From the NCBI GenBank assembly GCA_951800855.1, contig CATOLC010000033.1:1-8452 (forward strand): DNA of 8,452 nt, given 5' to 3'. Under the pieces are notes generated by a model. That model did not search any database. It was not told the origin of the DNA and saw only the letters and a list, made by a program, of their open reading frames with translations. Position numbers and translations under genes: made by a program. Shown one piece after another: positions 1 through 6,818 of the stretch. The stretch is from an uncultured Ruminococcus sp. (GTDB taxonomy: Bacteria > Bacillota > Clostridia > Oscillospirales > Acutalibacteraceae). Positions within the stretch are counted from its first letter, which is position 1. Every line of letters starts with the position of its first letter.

Positions 1-114
1 GCCTTGTACTACTAACGTTAAATTTATTTCGTCTCCTTCTGCATTGCATTGCCTGGGATAAGCTAAAGCTATAAAGCATAAAATACCCCCTAAAATTAAT
101 TTTAATCTTTTCAT
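1..114 (-). CDS. Secreted protein of unknown function, N-terminal part only
   Basis: Reading the minus strand from an ATG at 112-114 gives 38 codons with no stop before the window edge. The first 25 residues form a clear Sec signal peptide: a basic start (MKRLK), a hydrophobic core (LILGGILCFIALAY) and a likely signal peptidase I site after CNA, followed by acidic mature sequence (EGDEINLTL). There is no proper lipobox before either cysteine, so a lipoprotein is unlikely. An AGGAGAA Shine-Dalgarno sits 6 bases before the ATG; an in-frame GTG two codons upstream is too close to it to be the start. A perfect promoter lies at 148-176. The product is exported, but too little is visible to name a family. 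Confidence 0.7.
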   Translation of the reverse strand, partial: MKRLKLILGGILCFIALAYPRQCNAEGDEINLTLVVQG

Positions 115-147
115 ATGCACTTCTCCTAAATATTGCATTTCAATATA

Positions 148-176
148 ATTATAACATGGTATCCCTCTGGTGTCAA
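148..176 (-). promoter_or_regulatory. Sigma-A promoter for the leftmost secreted-protein gene
   Basis: On the minus strand TTGACA (171-176) and TATAAT (148-153) are both perfect consensus and separated by exactly 17 bases. The start codon lies about 34 bases beyond the -10 box, leaving a short leader with a Shine-Dalgarno. This indicates strong vegetative transcription, separate from the transporter genes upstream. Confidence 0.85.
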
Positions 177-284
177 CTAAATGTTAACACAAACTTGATT
201 ATAAAATATAATATATAATACAAAAGGAAAACTCATAATAAAAGATATATTAAAACAGAATATTATTTACTTCAATTTAACTTT

Positions 285-791
285 TTAAAAAATAAGCGGT
301 CTAAGTAAGCCATATGAAAATATCGTCATTATAACAGCAGCAGTAAGTATTCCTAAAAATATAAGCAAAAATGCATTTTTAATTTTAATTCCGAATAAGG
401 CAGCAACTAAAGCTCCGGTCCATGCTCCTGTGCCCGGCAAAGGTATTGATACAAAAAAATAAAGACCCCATTTTTCATATTTAAATATCTTTTCACTGCT
501 TTTTTTAGCCTTTTCTTCTAATTTATTAATTATAGGAGCTATGCTTCTTACATTCTTTAAGCATTCAAAAATCTTTTTTATAAATATAATAACAAAAGGA
601 ATAGGAATTAAATTGCCAACAACACACAAAGCAACAGCCAAAGGCCAATGTAATCCCAGCAAACTTGCTGCAATAAGCCCCCCTCTTAGCTCCAAAACAG
701 GAATCATCGAAATAATAAACACAACCAGCTCAGGGCAAAGGAAACCCTGAAGAGACCGAACTGCTCCCAATACAAGTTCTTCCAATTCCAA
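285..791 (-). CDS. Small multidrug export-family membrane protein (Sm_multidrug_ex, COG2426)
   Basis: This is a 168-residue, strongly hydrophobic inner-membrane protein. It matches the COG2426/Sm_multidrug_ex family by its two signature stretches: PVLELRGG at residues 31-38 and PLPGTGAWTG at 117-126, each preceding or within a membrane segment and joined by a basic cytosolic loop (about 70-107). The family name is historical; the transported substrate is not established. A longer reading from GTG at 795-797 puts the GGAGA ribosome binding site directly against the start codon. TTG at 789-791, two codons later, gives a 6-base spacing and is preferred. It begins about 50 bases after the permease gene stops, with no terminator or clear promoter between, so it is probably the last gene of the transporter operon. 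Confidence 0.85.
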   Translation of the reverse strand: MELEELVLGAVRSLQGFLCPELVVFIISMIPVLELRGGLIAASLLGLHWPLAVALCVVGNLIPIPFVIIFIKKIFECLKNVRSIAPIINKLEEKAKKSSEKIFKYEKWGLYFFVSIPLPGTGAWTGALVAALFGIKIKNAFLLIFLGILTAAVIMTIFSYGLLRPLIF

Positions 792-840
792 AAACACTCT
801 CCAATTCTAATTTTTGTTAAAATACACCTTTTTAAACCTT

Positions 841-1611
841 TTATCTAATATCTCTTTTGTAAAAAGAGATAATTCCAATAGCTGTAGAAACAATAAAATA
901 TATCAAACAAACTATAATACCAGTGCAAATCACTTCCTGCTCCAATTGAAGGGTCCCAGAAAAAATCTGCATATAACTCCCAACCCAATACTTCGAAACC
1001 CCTCCTTCAAGCTCAAACCATTTAAGAGATTTAATTATATAATCCAAAAGAGGAAGCAGTAGTGCCGGAGCTAAAACATATACAGCCAAATTAGCAGAAA
1101 CCGTCCCTCCAGTATGCCGAATCAAAAAGCTTATCATTATAAATACAGACTGCAAACATAGCTCTGCTAAAATAAATAAGGCAAACAACCTAAGAATATT
1201 CCAAAATTCATCTATATTAAATTCTCCAACGCCCCACATTAAAGAACCAGCAATAAATCCACATAAACCAGTAAACAGTGTATAAACAATTGAAGTAAAT
1301 GCTCCCATCACTACTTTGGATAAATATATACTCACACGGCTAATTCCCTTAGAACACATATTTTTTATGGTTCCATAAGCAAACTCTGATGAAACAAACA
1401 TTGACAAAAACACAGTAGTTAGAAGCGTAACCTGCCCCAGCCCTATATAAGATGAACTAATACCGTTGTAGCCAAGCTCTTTTGCAAAAGGAAATTCATT
1501 ATTTATAAGAACCACCAACAGCACTCCTATAAGACCTGAAATAACTCCGCAAATATAAAATGCTTTTCTTAAAAAAAGTTTGTAAAAATCCGATTTTAAT
1601 ACATTAATCAT
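841..1611 (-). CDS. ABC transporter permease, ABC-2 / bacitracin-type (BcrB-like)
   Basis: The product is a 256-residue integral membrane protein with about six hydrophobic segments (near residues 18-38, 57-80, 100-128, 138-165, 172-195 and 225-250). The N-terminal layout (LKSDFYKLFLRKAFYI) and the motif SSEFAYGTIKNMCSKGISR after the second segment are typical of ABC-2 permeases paired with BcrA-type ATPases, where an E-F-x-x-G-T-x-K sequence is usual. It forms the membrane channel for the ATPase encoded just upstream. Its ATG overlaps the end of that gene by 8 bases and its GGAGG site lies inside the ATPase coding sequence, so the two are translationally coupled. The substrate cannot be read from sequence; peptide antibiotic, lantibiotic or other amphiphile export are family precedents. 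Confidence 0.88.
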   Translation of the reverse strand: MINVLKSDFYKLFLRKAFYICGVISGLIGVLLVVLINNEFPFAKELGYNGISSSYIGLGQVTLLTTVFLSMFVSSEFAYGTIKNMCSKGISRVSIYLSKVVMGAFTSIVYTLFTGLCGFIAGSLMWGVGEFNIDEFWNILRLFALFILAELCLQSVFIMISFLIRHTGGTVSANLAVYVLAPALLLPLLDYIIKSLKWFELEGGVSKYWVGSYMQIFSGTLQLEQEVICTGIIVCLIYFIVSTAIGIISFYKRDIR

Positions 1612-2515
1612 TGTTATTACCTCCCATAAGTTCTATAAAATATGACTCATAGTCACTGCCTTCTTTTGCCATAGATTCAAGAATTATATCATTTTTGGCT
1701 AAAGCGGACGAAATCTCACCAGATTTCTCCAAACAGTCAAAAACTGAAATTTCTCTTTCTGAGTCTATTTCACAATTTTCCACTCCTATCTCTTCTTTCA
1801 AAACGTTGTACGCTCTATCCACATCATTCACGCGGATTTTAATTTTTTCTTTAACTTTTTCTTTCAGCTCATCGGAATCAAACTGGGCAACAAGCTCTCC
1901 TTTATTAATAATTCCAAATCTAGTTGATATCTTTACGAGTTCGCCTAAGATATGACTCGATATCATAACTGTAATTCCACGTTCCTTATTTAATTTTAAG
2001 ATTAAATCTCTTATATCTTTAATCCCCATAGGGTCTAAACCATTAATAGGTTCATCAAGCATCAAAAATTCCGGTTCACCAACCAAAGATAAAGCAATTG
2101 CAAGCCGTTGTTTCATCCCCAAAGAAAAATTCTTTGCTTTTTTGCTCCCGGTATTCCCCAGACCTACAATGTCAAGAATTTCATCAACTATACTCTCGTC
2201 ACGCATATTCAAAAGGTGCCTCTGTGCATTTATATTTTGGCGTGCCGTCATATATGGATACAAACATGGATATTCTATAACTGTCCCAATCTTTGACCTT
2301 CCATAGTTTAAATTTTTATCTCCAAATAACTCTAGACTGCCCGATGTAGGTTTTTCCAGACCCGCAATCATTTTCATAGTGGTAGTTTTTCCGGCACCAT
2401 TTCGCCCTATAAAACCATAAATATCACCTTTTTTTATATTTATATTAATTTTATTTACCACAGGTTTACCTAAATATGCCTTTTTTAAATCATTAGTGTT
2501 AAGCAAATATTCCAT
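1604..2515 (-). CDS. ABC transporter ATP-binding protein, BcrA type
   Basis: This 303-residue cytosolic ATPase powers the adjacent permease. All nucleotide-binding motifs are present: Walker A GRNGAGKTT (37-45), ABC signature FSLGMKQRL (130-138), Walker B FLMLDEP (150-156) with the following D-loop, and the switch histidine in SSH (186-188). The Q-loop position reads IEYPCLYPY, with Glu in place of Gln as is common in the bacitracin/lantibiotic-export branch. A C-terminal extension of about 100 residues follows, as usual in BcrA-like proteins. A frame opening at GTG 2525-2527 is possible, but the AGGTGG site (8 bases upstream) selects the ATG at 2513-2515. It is the first gene of a probable three-gene operon. 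Confidence 0.92.
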   Translation of the reverse strand: MEYLLNTNDLKKAYLGKPVVNKININIKKGDIYGFIGRNGAGKTTTMKMIAGLEKPTSGSLELFGDKNLNYGRSKIGTVIEYPCLYPYMTARQNINAQRHLLNMRDESIVDEILDIVGLGNTGSKKAKNFSLGMKQRLAIALSLVGEPEFLMLDEPINGLDPMGIKDIRDLILKLNKERGITVMISSHILGELVKISTRFGIINKGELVAQFDSDELKEKVKEKIKIRVNDVDRAYNVLKEEIGVENCEIDSEREISVFDCLEKSGEISSALAKNDIILESMAKEGSDYESYFIELMGGNNND

Positions 2516-2553
2516 AAATCCAACCACCTTTACATAAATATTTTTATATTATG

Positions 2554-2582
2554 ATAATACCTCAATTTATATATTTAGTCAA
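2554..2582 (-). promoter_or_regulatory. Sigma-A promoter of the ABC transporter operon
   Basis: On the minus strand TTGACT (2577-2582) and TATTAT (2554-2559) are 17 bases apart, one mismatch each from consensus, and end about 38 bases before the ATPase start codon. It separates the transporter genes from the upstream pbp gene, although both units run in the same direction. Confidence 0.65.
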
Positions 2583-2594
2583 CACTTTATTGAC
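2578..2594. promoter_or_regulatory. Inverted repeat over the -35 box, possible operator
   Basis: GTCAA (2578-2582) and TTGAC (2590-2594) form perfect 5-base arms around a 7-base spacer. One arm coincides with the -35 hexamer of the transporter promoter. A repressor or activator site is plausible for an antibiotic-responsive transporter, but the arms are short, no regulator gene is adjacent, and chance occurrence in AT-rich DNA is possible. Confidence 0.3.
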
Positions 2595-2622
2595 AAAATA
2601 TATAATTAAAAATATGAATTTT

Positions 2623-4005
2623 TTACTTAATTGTAGAATTTGCTTTGATAGTCTTCAACATAAATGATGCAATTGGGCCGGCTGACTTTATTCCAAAGCC
2701 ACCGTTCTCAACTAATACAACAAATGCAATTGGAAATTTCCTGTCCTCCGAAAAACCCACTATCCAGCCATTAGGCTCCTTTCCTTCCCCCACCTCCCCA
2801 GTTCCGGTTTTAGCACATATTTTCATGCCTGGGAACATAGAATCTCCATACTGATTTTTTGTGTTATTTCTCATCATCGCTTTGATTTTGTCAGAAACGT
2901 CTTTTTTCACCATTTCTCCGTAAACAGAAGGTGAATTTATAAATATGGTGTCCCCACGGCTCAAACGTATTTCCTTTATGAAAAAAGGCTTAACAGGAGT
3001 GCCGCCATTGGCAAAAGCTCCCATAACCATAAGCATGTGCATAGGGTTTACTAAATCTTTGTATTGTCCTATCCCAGACCATGCCAAATCGGCTTTAGTT
3101 GCACCTTCTAAATCATATTTACTGCGGGACAAACTTATGCCATCAACTTTGATTTCTTTATTAAAACCGAACTTTTCAATCTCTTTAAGCATTATATCTT
3201 TGCCAAGTTCCACGGCAATGTCTCCAAAAACAATATCACAGGATTTACAAAGACCCGTCTGTAAATTTATTCTCCCGTGATTTTTCATGCAAGTCACTTT
3301 TTCCCCTTCGTAAATCTTAATCTTATTGCACTCAAAGGTTATGTTCTCCGAATCATTTCTGCTATTAAGCATTGCAGCGGTTGTAAAAAGTTTAAATATT
3401 GAGCCAGGTACAAAAGAAGCTGATAATGCTCTATTTATGTAAACTCCTTCATAAATCCCGTCATTATCTTCAGTAAAAACCGGTTTACTATAAACATCGT
3501 AAGTAGGAAGGCTAACAGAACATATAAGTTCACCGGTAAGATAATTGTAAGCAATAGCTGTCCCCTTTTTGCCTTTAAATGCATTAGATACCTTTGCGCA
3601 AACCTCACCATCTAAAGTTAATTTTATATCTTTATTCCTGTTTAAAGGTTCTGGAGCACCAAAACCTGTAATTAAATTATATCCCAAAATCTCTTGGACA
3701 TATCTGCACTGAATGGAAGTGGAAATTAATGTTGAACCATCCCCAACTGTATGAAGTATTGCTTTCCTGATATCAGGATTTTCAGCATAAACTCTTTTTC
3801 CATTTTTCGTCTGGACTAAAATAACTCCGTTTTTATCAATAATTTTTCCCCCATCTGTCATCTGACTAGATAAATGCTTGTTAAAAGGCTGAAAAACCCA
3901 GTAACTAGAGTTTATAGAAAATTCATATATAAAATAGGTTAGCCCCACTAAGCTTCCCACTAAAAACAAATATAAAAATCTTGACCGTTTCCTGGTATTC
4001 TTCAA
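2623..4005 (-). CDS. Class B penicillin-binding protein, peptidoglycan transpeptidase (PbpA/PBP2-like)
   Basis: This 460-residue protein cross-links peptidoglycan outside the membrane. A short basic N-terminus and one membrane anchor (residues 10-30) precede a small pedestal region (about 50-130, containing KIIDKNGVIL) and a complete transpeptidase domain. Catalytic motifs are SIFK (202-205, the acylated Ser being S202), SCD (255-257) and KTG (399-401). SxD in place of SxN is frequent in PBP2-type enzymes. There are no PASTA repeats. Translation starts at TTG 4003-4005 inside a TTGA overlap with the stop of the FHA-RodA gene, and the AGGAGG site lies within the last codons of that gene. The tight coupling indicates the two make a glycan polymerase-transpeptidase complex. 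Length and layout resemble actinobacterial PbpA more than septal FtsI. Whether it serves elongation, division or sporulation is open. Confidence 0.93.
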   Translation of the reverse strand: MKNTRKRSRFLYLFLVGSLVGLTYFIYEFSINSSYWVFQPFNKHLSSQMTDGGKIIDKNGVILVQTKNGKRVYAENPDIRKAILHTVGDGSTLISTSIQCRYVQEILGYNLITGFGAPEPLNRNKDIKLTLDGEVCAKVSNAFKGKKGTAIAYNYLTGELICSVSLPTYDVYSKPVFTEDNDGIYEGVYINRALSASFVPGSIFKLFTTAAMLNSRNDSENITFECNKIKIYEGEKVTCMKNHGRINLQTGLCKSCDIVFGDIAVELGKDIMLKEIEKFGFNKEIKVDGISLSRSKYDLEGATKADLAWSGIGQYKDLVNPMHMLMVMGAFANGGTPVKPFFIKEIRLSRGDTIFINSPSVYGEMVKKDVSDKIKAMMRNNTKNQYGDSMFPGMKICAKTGTGEVGEGKEPNGWIVGFSEDRKFPIAFVVLVENGGFGIKSAGPIASFMLKTIKANSTIK

Positions 4006-5672
4006 GCTCTTCCCCTCCTGGCTGCATACGTTCTCTCATCAGATGCCTTTATAAACGCCAGAAGTCCCCAAGAACATACCATGCTTGACCCACCCAAACT
4101 AACAAACGGAAGCGTTACTCCCGTTAAAGGCAAAATATCCGCAGCACCGAACACATTAAGGCTCATCTGAAAAACAATAATGCCCGCTGCAGCACAAGAA
4201 GCTATGGAATAAAAAACGGATCTGCTCTTAATGCTTACCCTCCTTGCATAAAATCCAAGCAAAATTATACAAAGCACAACAGATATACCAATTAGTAAGC
4301 CCCATTCCTCGCAAATCACTCCGAATATAAGGTCGGTAAATGATGCAAAAACTCCCCTAAGATATCCTTTTCCTATGCCCACTCCAAAAAGTCCTCCACT
4401 TGCTGAGTACGTCAAAACTCTTGTTTGCTGGCACCCTAAATCGTTTACATAGCTCCAAACATGTCTCCATGCACAGAACCTATCAACTATATACGGCTTA
4501 AATTTAAGTATCATCAATCCTCCAAGTACTGCTCCAGAAAGAACTAAAACGAGACTTCTTAAACTCCCTGATCTCATAAACGAAATTATCAGAAATCCTG
4601 TAAAAAATACACAGGCCGTCCCGAAGTCGCCCATCAAAAACAGAGAAAGCATACATAAGGAGGAAAATAATATAAATCCTGTTAAATTTCTTGCTGTTTG
4701 AAGTTTCTCTAAAGTGGAAGTCCCTACAAAAACAAATGCTGCTTTAATTATTTCTGAAGGCTGGATAGAAAGACCATAAACATTAAGCCAATTTTGAGAA
4801 CCGTTTTTTATCTTTCCAAATACTATATTTACAGCAAATAACAAAATAGCCAAAACTCCTATGTAAATTCTGAACTTCATTGCCATATCCGGATTTTTAA
4901 TAAGCGTTAATATAAGACAAAACATAATCATCCCCAGGAACATTGACGACGCCTGAATATATATTGCCTTCAAGTCTACTGTACTTGCAGTAAGTATTCC
5001 TATCCCACTCAAAAAGAGGGCTAAAGCTTCAAGTTCGAACCCAACACGCCCAAAAACATATCGGGTAATAATAAAAAACAGCCATCCAATGCCAGTAATT
5101 AGGCCAAAAGCTATTGCCGGTTCAAATTTAATCTGTGTAGCCTGAAAGCAAACAGTAAACGCTGCAATAAAATGGAAAACTGCCACTAAAGCAAGCAGTG
5201 CTCCCGAAGACGCCACACTAGGCTCCGATTTATTTTCAAGCTTTTCAGATTTTTTTAAAATTTTATTATCTTCTAACCTCTCAAGGACTAATTTATTGCC
5301 GCCTATATCAACAGTATCACCTGGAGAAACTTTTTTGCTTCCATTAACCTTATTGCCGTTTATGTAAATTCCTGTTTTCGAGCCTGTATCTGATATAATC
5401 CATCCTTCATCCCTCCGGAACAAAACTGCGTGGTCACGTGAAACAGTTATCCCATCGAGAATAATATCCGAACTCCGGCTCCTCCCTATCGAATTTTCCC
5501 AATGTATTATAGGAATTTTTTCTTTAGTATTTTTGTTAACTAATAAAATAAGGGGGCTGTCCTTTCTGGTATTTACTCTTAAAGTCTTAAAGCAATTATA
5601 TATAATGATAATTGCCAAAAAGGGAAGCAATGTTTGCAATATATAAATTATCAAGGAAAACAGCAGTACCAA
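4002..5672 (-). CDS. FHA domain-fused FtsW/RodA/SpoVE-family peptidoglycan glycosyltransferase
   Basis: This is a 556-residue SEDS protein that polymerises lipid II into glycan strands, with an added phosphopeptide-binding module. Order: one N-terminal membrane segment (1-25), a cytosolic FHA domain (about 40-132) with the conserved residues G63-R64, S78, H81 and N105-G106, a linker (133-155), then the multi-spanning SEDS domain. SEDS signatures are QPSEIIK (304-310), GDFGTA (348-353), SASGGLFGVGIG (423-434), CEEWGLLIG (454-462) and TGVTLPFVSLGGSS (517-530); D349 lies in the conserved loop next to the family's QPD/GDxGT motif. The FHA domain is expected to bind a phosphothreonine, probably written by a Ser/Thr kinase such as a PknB/PrkC homologue encoded elsewhere. 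Start: TTG at 5670-5672, behind AGGAGGGAG. The gene leads a two-gene unit with its partner PBP. Confidence 0.93.
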   Translation of the reverse strand: MVLLFSLIIYILQTLLPFLAIIIIYNCFKTLRVNTRKDSPLILLVNKNTKEKIPIIHWENSIGRSRSSDIILDGITVSRDHAVLFRRDEGWIISDTGSKTGIYINGNKVNGSKKVSPGDTVDIGGNKLVLERLEDNKILKKSEKLENKSEPSVASSGALLALVAVFHFIAAFTVCFQATQIKFEPAIAFGLITGIGWLFFIITRYVFGRVGFELEALALFLSGIGILTASTVDLKAIYIQASSMFLGMIMFCLILTLIKNPDMAMKFRIYIGVLAILLFAVNIVFGKIKNGSQNWLNVYGLSIQPSEIIKAAFVFVGTSTLEKLQTARNLTGFILFSSLCMLSLFLMGDFGTACVFFTGFLIISFMRSGSLRSLVLVLSGAVLGGLMILKFKPYIVDRFCAWRHVWSYVNDLGCQQTRVLTYSASGGLFGVGIGKGYLRGVFASFTDLIFGVICEEWGLLIGISVVLCIILLGFYARRVSIKSRSVFYSIASCAAAGIIVFQMSLNVFGAADILPLTGVTLPFVSLGGSSMVCSWGLLAFIKASDERTYAARRGRA

Positions 5673-5711
5673 AAGACTTTTCTCCCTCCTAAAACTAATT
5701 AAATTTAAAAA

Positions 5712-5740
5712 ATTATATCATTATTTAAATTTTAAATCAA
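5712..5740 (-). promoter_or_regulatory. Sigma-A promoter of the FHA-RodA/PBP operon
   Basis: On the minus strand TTGATT (5735-5740) and TATAAT (5712-5717) are separated by 17 bases, about 40 bases before the TTG start. The IS1-family remnant begins close behind the -35 box, so anything further upstream that once regulated this operon may have been displaced. Confidence 0.65.
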
Positions 5741-5779
5741 TAATTCACTCTACAAGGGAGGGATCAAGAGGGAGATAAT

Positions 5780-6044
5780 ATGATAAAATAAGAATTATAA
5801 AAAATATAAAATGCCCAGGATGTGGGAACGAAGAGATATGGAAAGCAGGAAAACCAAGAGGAAAACAGCCATATCAGTGTAAGCAGTGTAAAAGGAAGTT
5901 CATAACGGAATTAAATTATGATAAGGAGTCCAAAAGGAAGGCAATACAAATATTCTATGAAGAGAACAGCGGAAGAGCAGTCGGAAGACTGATAAAAATA
6001 AACAAATTACAGTATATAATTGGATAAAAGCCTTGAACAAATAG
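5780..6044 (+). pseudogene. IS1-family transposase, N-terminal InsA-like part, frameshifted and truncated
   Basis: The reading frame from about 5785 encodes the IS1-type zinc-binding head: KCPGCGNEEIWKAG, then QCKQCKRKF, giving paired CxxC motifs, followed by a helix-turn-helix segment (NSGRAVGRLIKINK). There are two single-base deletions. The first is just after the ATG (5780-5782, with a GAGGGAG site in front), where a run of four A stands for an expected five, so the ATG frame stops at 5789-5791. The second is near 6007, after which the protein continues in another frame as TVYNWIKA up to a TAG at 6042-6044. Homology stops there, at the junction with the IS5-family fragment. The product cannot be functional. 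Confidence 0.8.
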
Positions 6045-6539
6045 AGTGACAATTTCCGGTGGAAAGCTGAATTTTCAATGCAAATTTTTCAGATGCACAA
6101 ACTGCGTGTATCTCCGTCTTTAAGCCCCCTTTTGAGCGACCAATGCTTTTATCTCCAATTGTTTTTCTGACCCCAGAAGCATTATGGTGTACCTTGATGC
6201 TAGTGCTGTCCAGACACAAAATCTCATCTTGAACGTCTATAATATTCTGTTTTTGAAGCTCTTGAAAAATCTGTTATATAGTTCCGTTTTTTGTCCATCT
6301 GTTAAATCTCATGTAAATCGTGTGCCAGTTCCCGAATTTTTTTGGCAATGCCCTCCACTTGCAGCCATTTTCTATTATATACAATAATCCATTTAGGAAT
6401 TGTTGATTTGATATCTTTGCTGGTTCCCTCTCGATCGGCATGAGATTTTTTATCTTTTCAATCTGTTTTTTTATTTATTTTCATATCACAATTATATCTG
6501 ACTTTCGCCGACTTGTCATCTCTTTATGTGAACACGCTC
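6045..6539 (-). mobile_element. IS5-family element, 3'-truncated, nested in an IS1-family copy
   Basis: The intact-looking outer end is at about 6539, where the minus strand starts GAGCGTGTTCAC. This abuts TAA/CTAA on the plus strand, which fits the YTAR target preference of IS5-group elements, and IS1-type InsB coding sequence resumes exactly there. The other end is lost: the transposase stops in mid-domain at about 6047, next to IS1 InsA sequence. I infer insertion into the IS1 copy followed by a deletion that removed the IS5 tail and the IS1 middle. A matching inverted repeat and target duplication cannot be shown because that end is gone. Confidence 0.65.
6047..6484 (-). pseudogene. IS5-family DDE transposase, broken and lacking its C-terminus
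   Basis: The minus strand encodes the N-terminal half of an IS5-type transposase: QIEKIKNLMPIERE, FLNGLLYIIENGCKWRALPKK, FGNWHTIYMRFNRWTKNG, then the first catalytic-Asp block CLDSTSIKVHHNASG and SIGRSKGGLKTEIHAV, ending at LSTGNCHSI. The lesions are an A7 run near 6466-6472 that puts the apparent ATG (6482-6484) out of frame by one base, an in-frame TAA at 6274-6276, and loss of everything after the GNCH block, including the remaining catalytic acidic residues. It is dead as an enzyme. An open stretch of 70 codons at 6007-6219 is only its surviving middle and should not be annotated as a gene. Confidence 0.82.
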
Positions 6540-6540
6540 T

Positions 6541-6696
6541 AACCGGCTTTTGCGACATTATTTACCTCCCTTTGCTCGCAAGACTTATTCCATTTCTAAA
6601 CCTTTTGACATGTTCTATACTCTCTTTATCTCTTTTGTTTTCCACACTATCCTCCCTCTATCTGCTTTTAGCTCTGCCATAAGATTTAAAGTATAA
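6541..6696 (+). pseudogene. IS1-family transposase, C-terminal InsB-like fragment (left copy)
   Basis: From 6541 the plus strand reads NRLLRHYLPPFARKTYSISK and on to a stop at 6694-6696. The RLLRHYLxxFxxKTYxxSKS pattern is the typical C-terminal end of IS1-family InsB. It belongs with the InsA-like head at 5780-6044; the roughly 100 residues that should lie between, including the DDE catalytic part, are missing and replaced by the IS5-family fragment. The first 71 bases from 6542 differ at only 12 positions from the right-hand copy at 7794-7864, so the two are related but separate insertions. Confidence 0.78.
6542..6612 (+). repeat. Direct repeat, left copy (IS1-family InsB 3' region)
   Basis: This block matches 7794-7864 in the same orientation at 59 of 71 positions by eye, with no gaps; weaker similarity continues for about another 70 bases. 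It begins exactly where the IS5-family element ends. The match reflects two copies of one IS1-type transposase tail. Confidence 0.8.
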
Positions 6697-6756
6697 GTTT
6701 TACACTATCACTCAAAATATGTTTAGAACAAGATAAAAATTTATGATAATTATATG

Positions 6757-6785
6757 TTGACATATAGTTGGTTTTTTGTTATCAT
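6757..6785 (+). promoter_or_regulatory. Extended -10 sigma-A promoter of the secreted orphan gene
   Basis: TTGACA (6757-6762) is perfect consensus, the spacer is 17 bases, and TATCAT (6780-6785) carries the TGn extension at 6777-6779. Transcription should start near 6792, about 27 bases before the GTG start and in front of the AAGGAGA site at 6804-6810. It rules out the GTG at 6768 as a start codon, since that lies inside the promoter. Confidence 0.75.
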
Positions 6786-6818
6786 CATAACATTAATTTA
6801 ATTAAGGAGAAAAGTATA

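Noticed and set aside
255..257. PBP residues 255-257 (window about 3235-3243) read SCD rather than SxN; considered as a lost catalytic residue
   Set aside because: SxD is common at this position in PBP2/MrdA-type class B enzymes, and the other motifs are intact, so this is a subfamily trait and not damage. Coordinates given are residue numbers.
177..284. AT-rich gap below the small export gene, checked for a terminator or small RNA
   Set aside because: There is no GC-rich hairpin followed by a T run on either strand; nothing beyond the neighbouring promoter can be supported.
2945..3280. 111-codon open frame opposite the PBP gene
   Set aside because: It lies wholly antisense to a complete, motif-bearing transpeptidase gene and has no ribosome binding site.
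6466..6472. A7 run in the IS5 transposase and the A4 run in the IS1 InsA as possible programmed frameshift sites
   Set aside because: Both lie within the first codons of their genes, not at an orfA/orfB boundary, and the reading frames carry further stops, shifts and deletions. Decay explains them better.
6500..6660. Minus-strand mini-frames with good ribosome-binding-like sites (GGGAGG near 6560 and 6650), resembling tiny overlapping genes
   Set aside because: The sequence is the complement of IS1 InsB coding DNA, and the matching frames in the right copy carry stops and no ribosome binding site, so there is no conservation as genes.
6440..6682. Open 80-codon frame on the plus strand, hydrophobic, could be taken for a small membrane protein
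   Set aside because: It crosses the IS5/IS1 junction, and the IS1 InsB homology lies in a different frame. The hydrophobicity comes from T-rich codons, and there is no suitable ribosome binding site.
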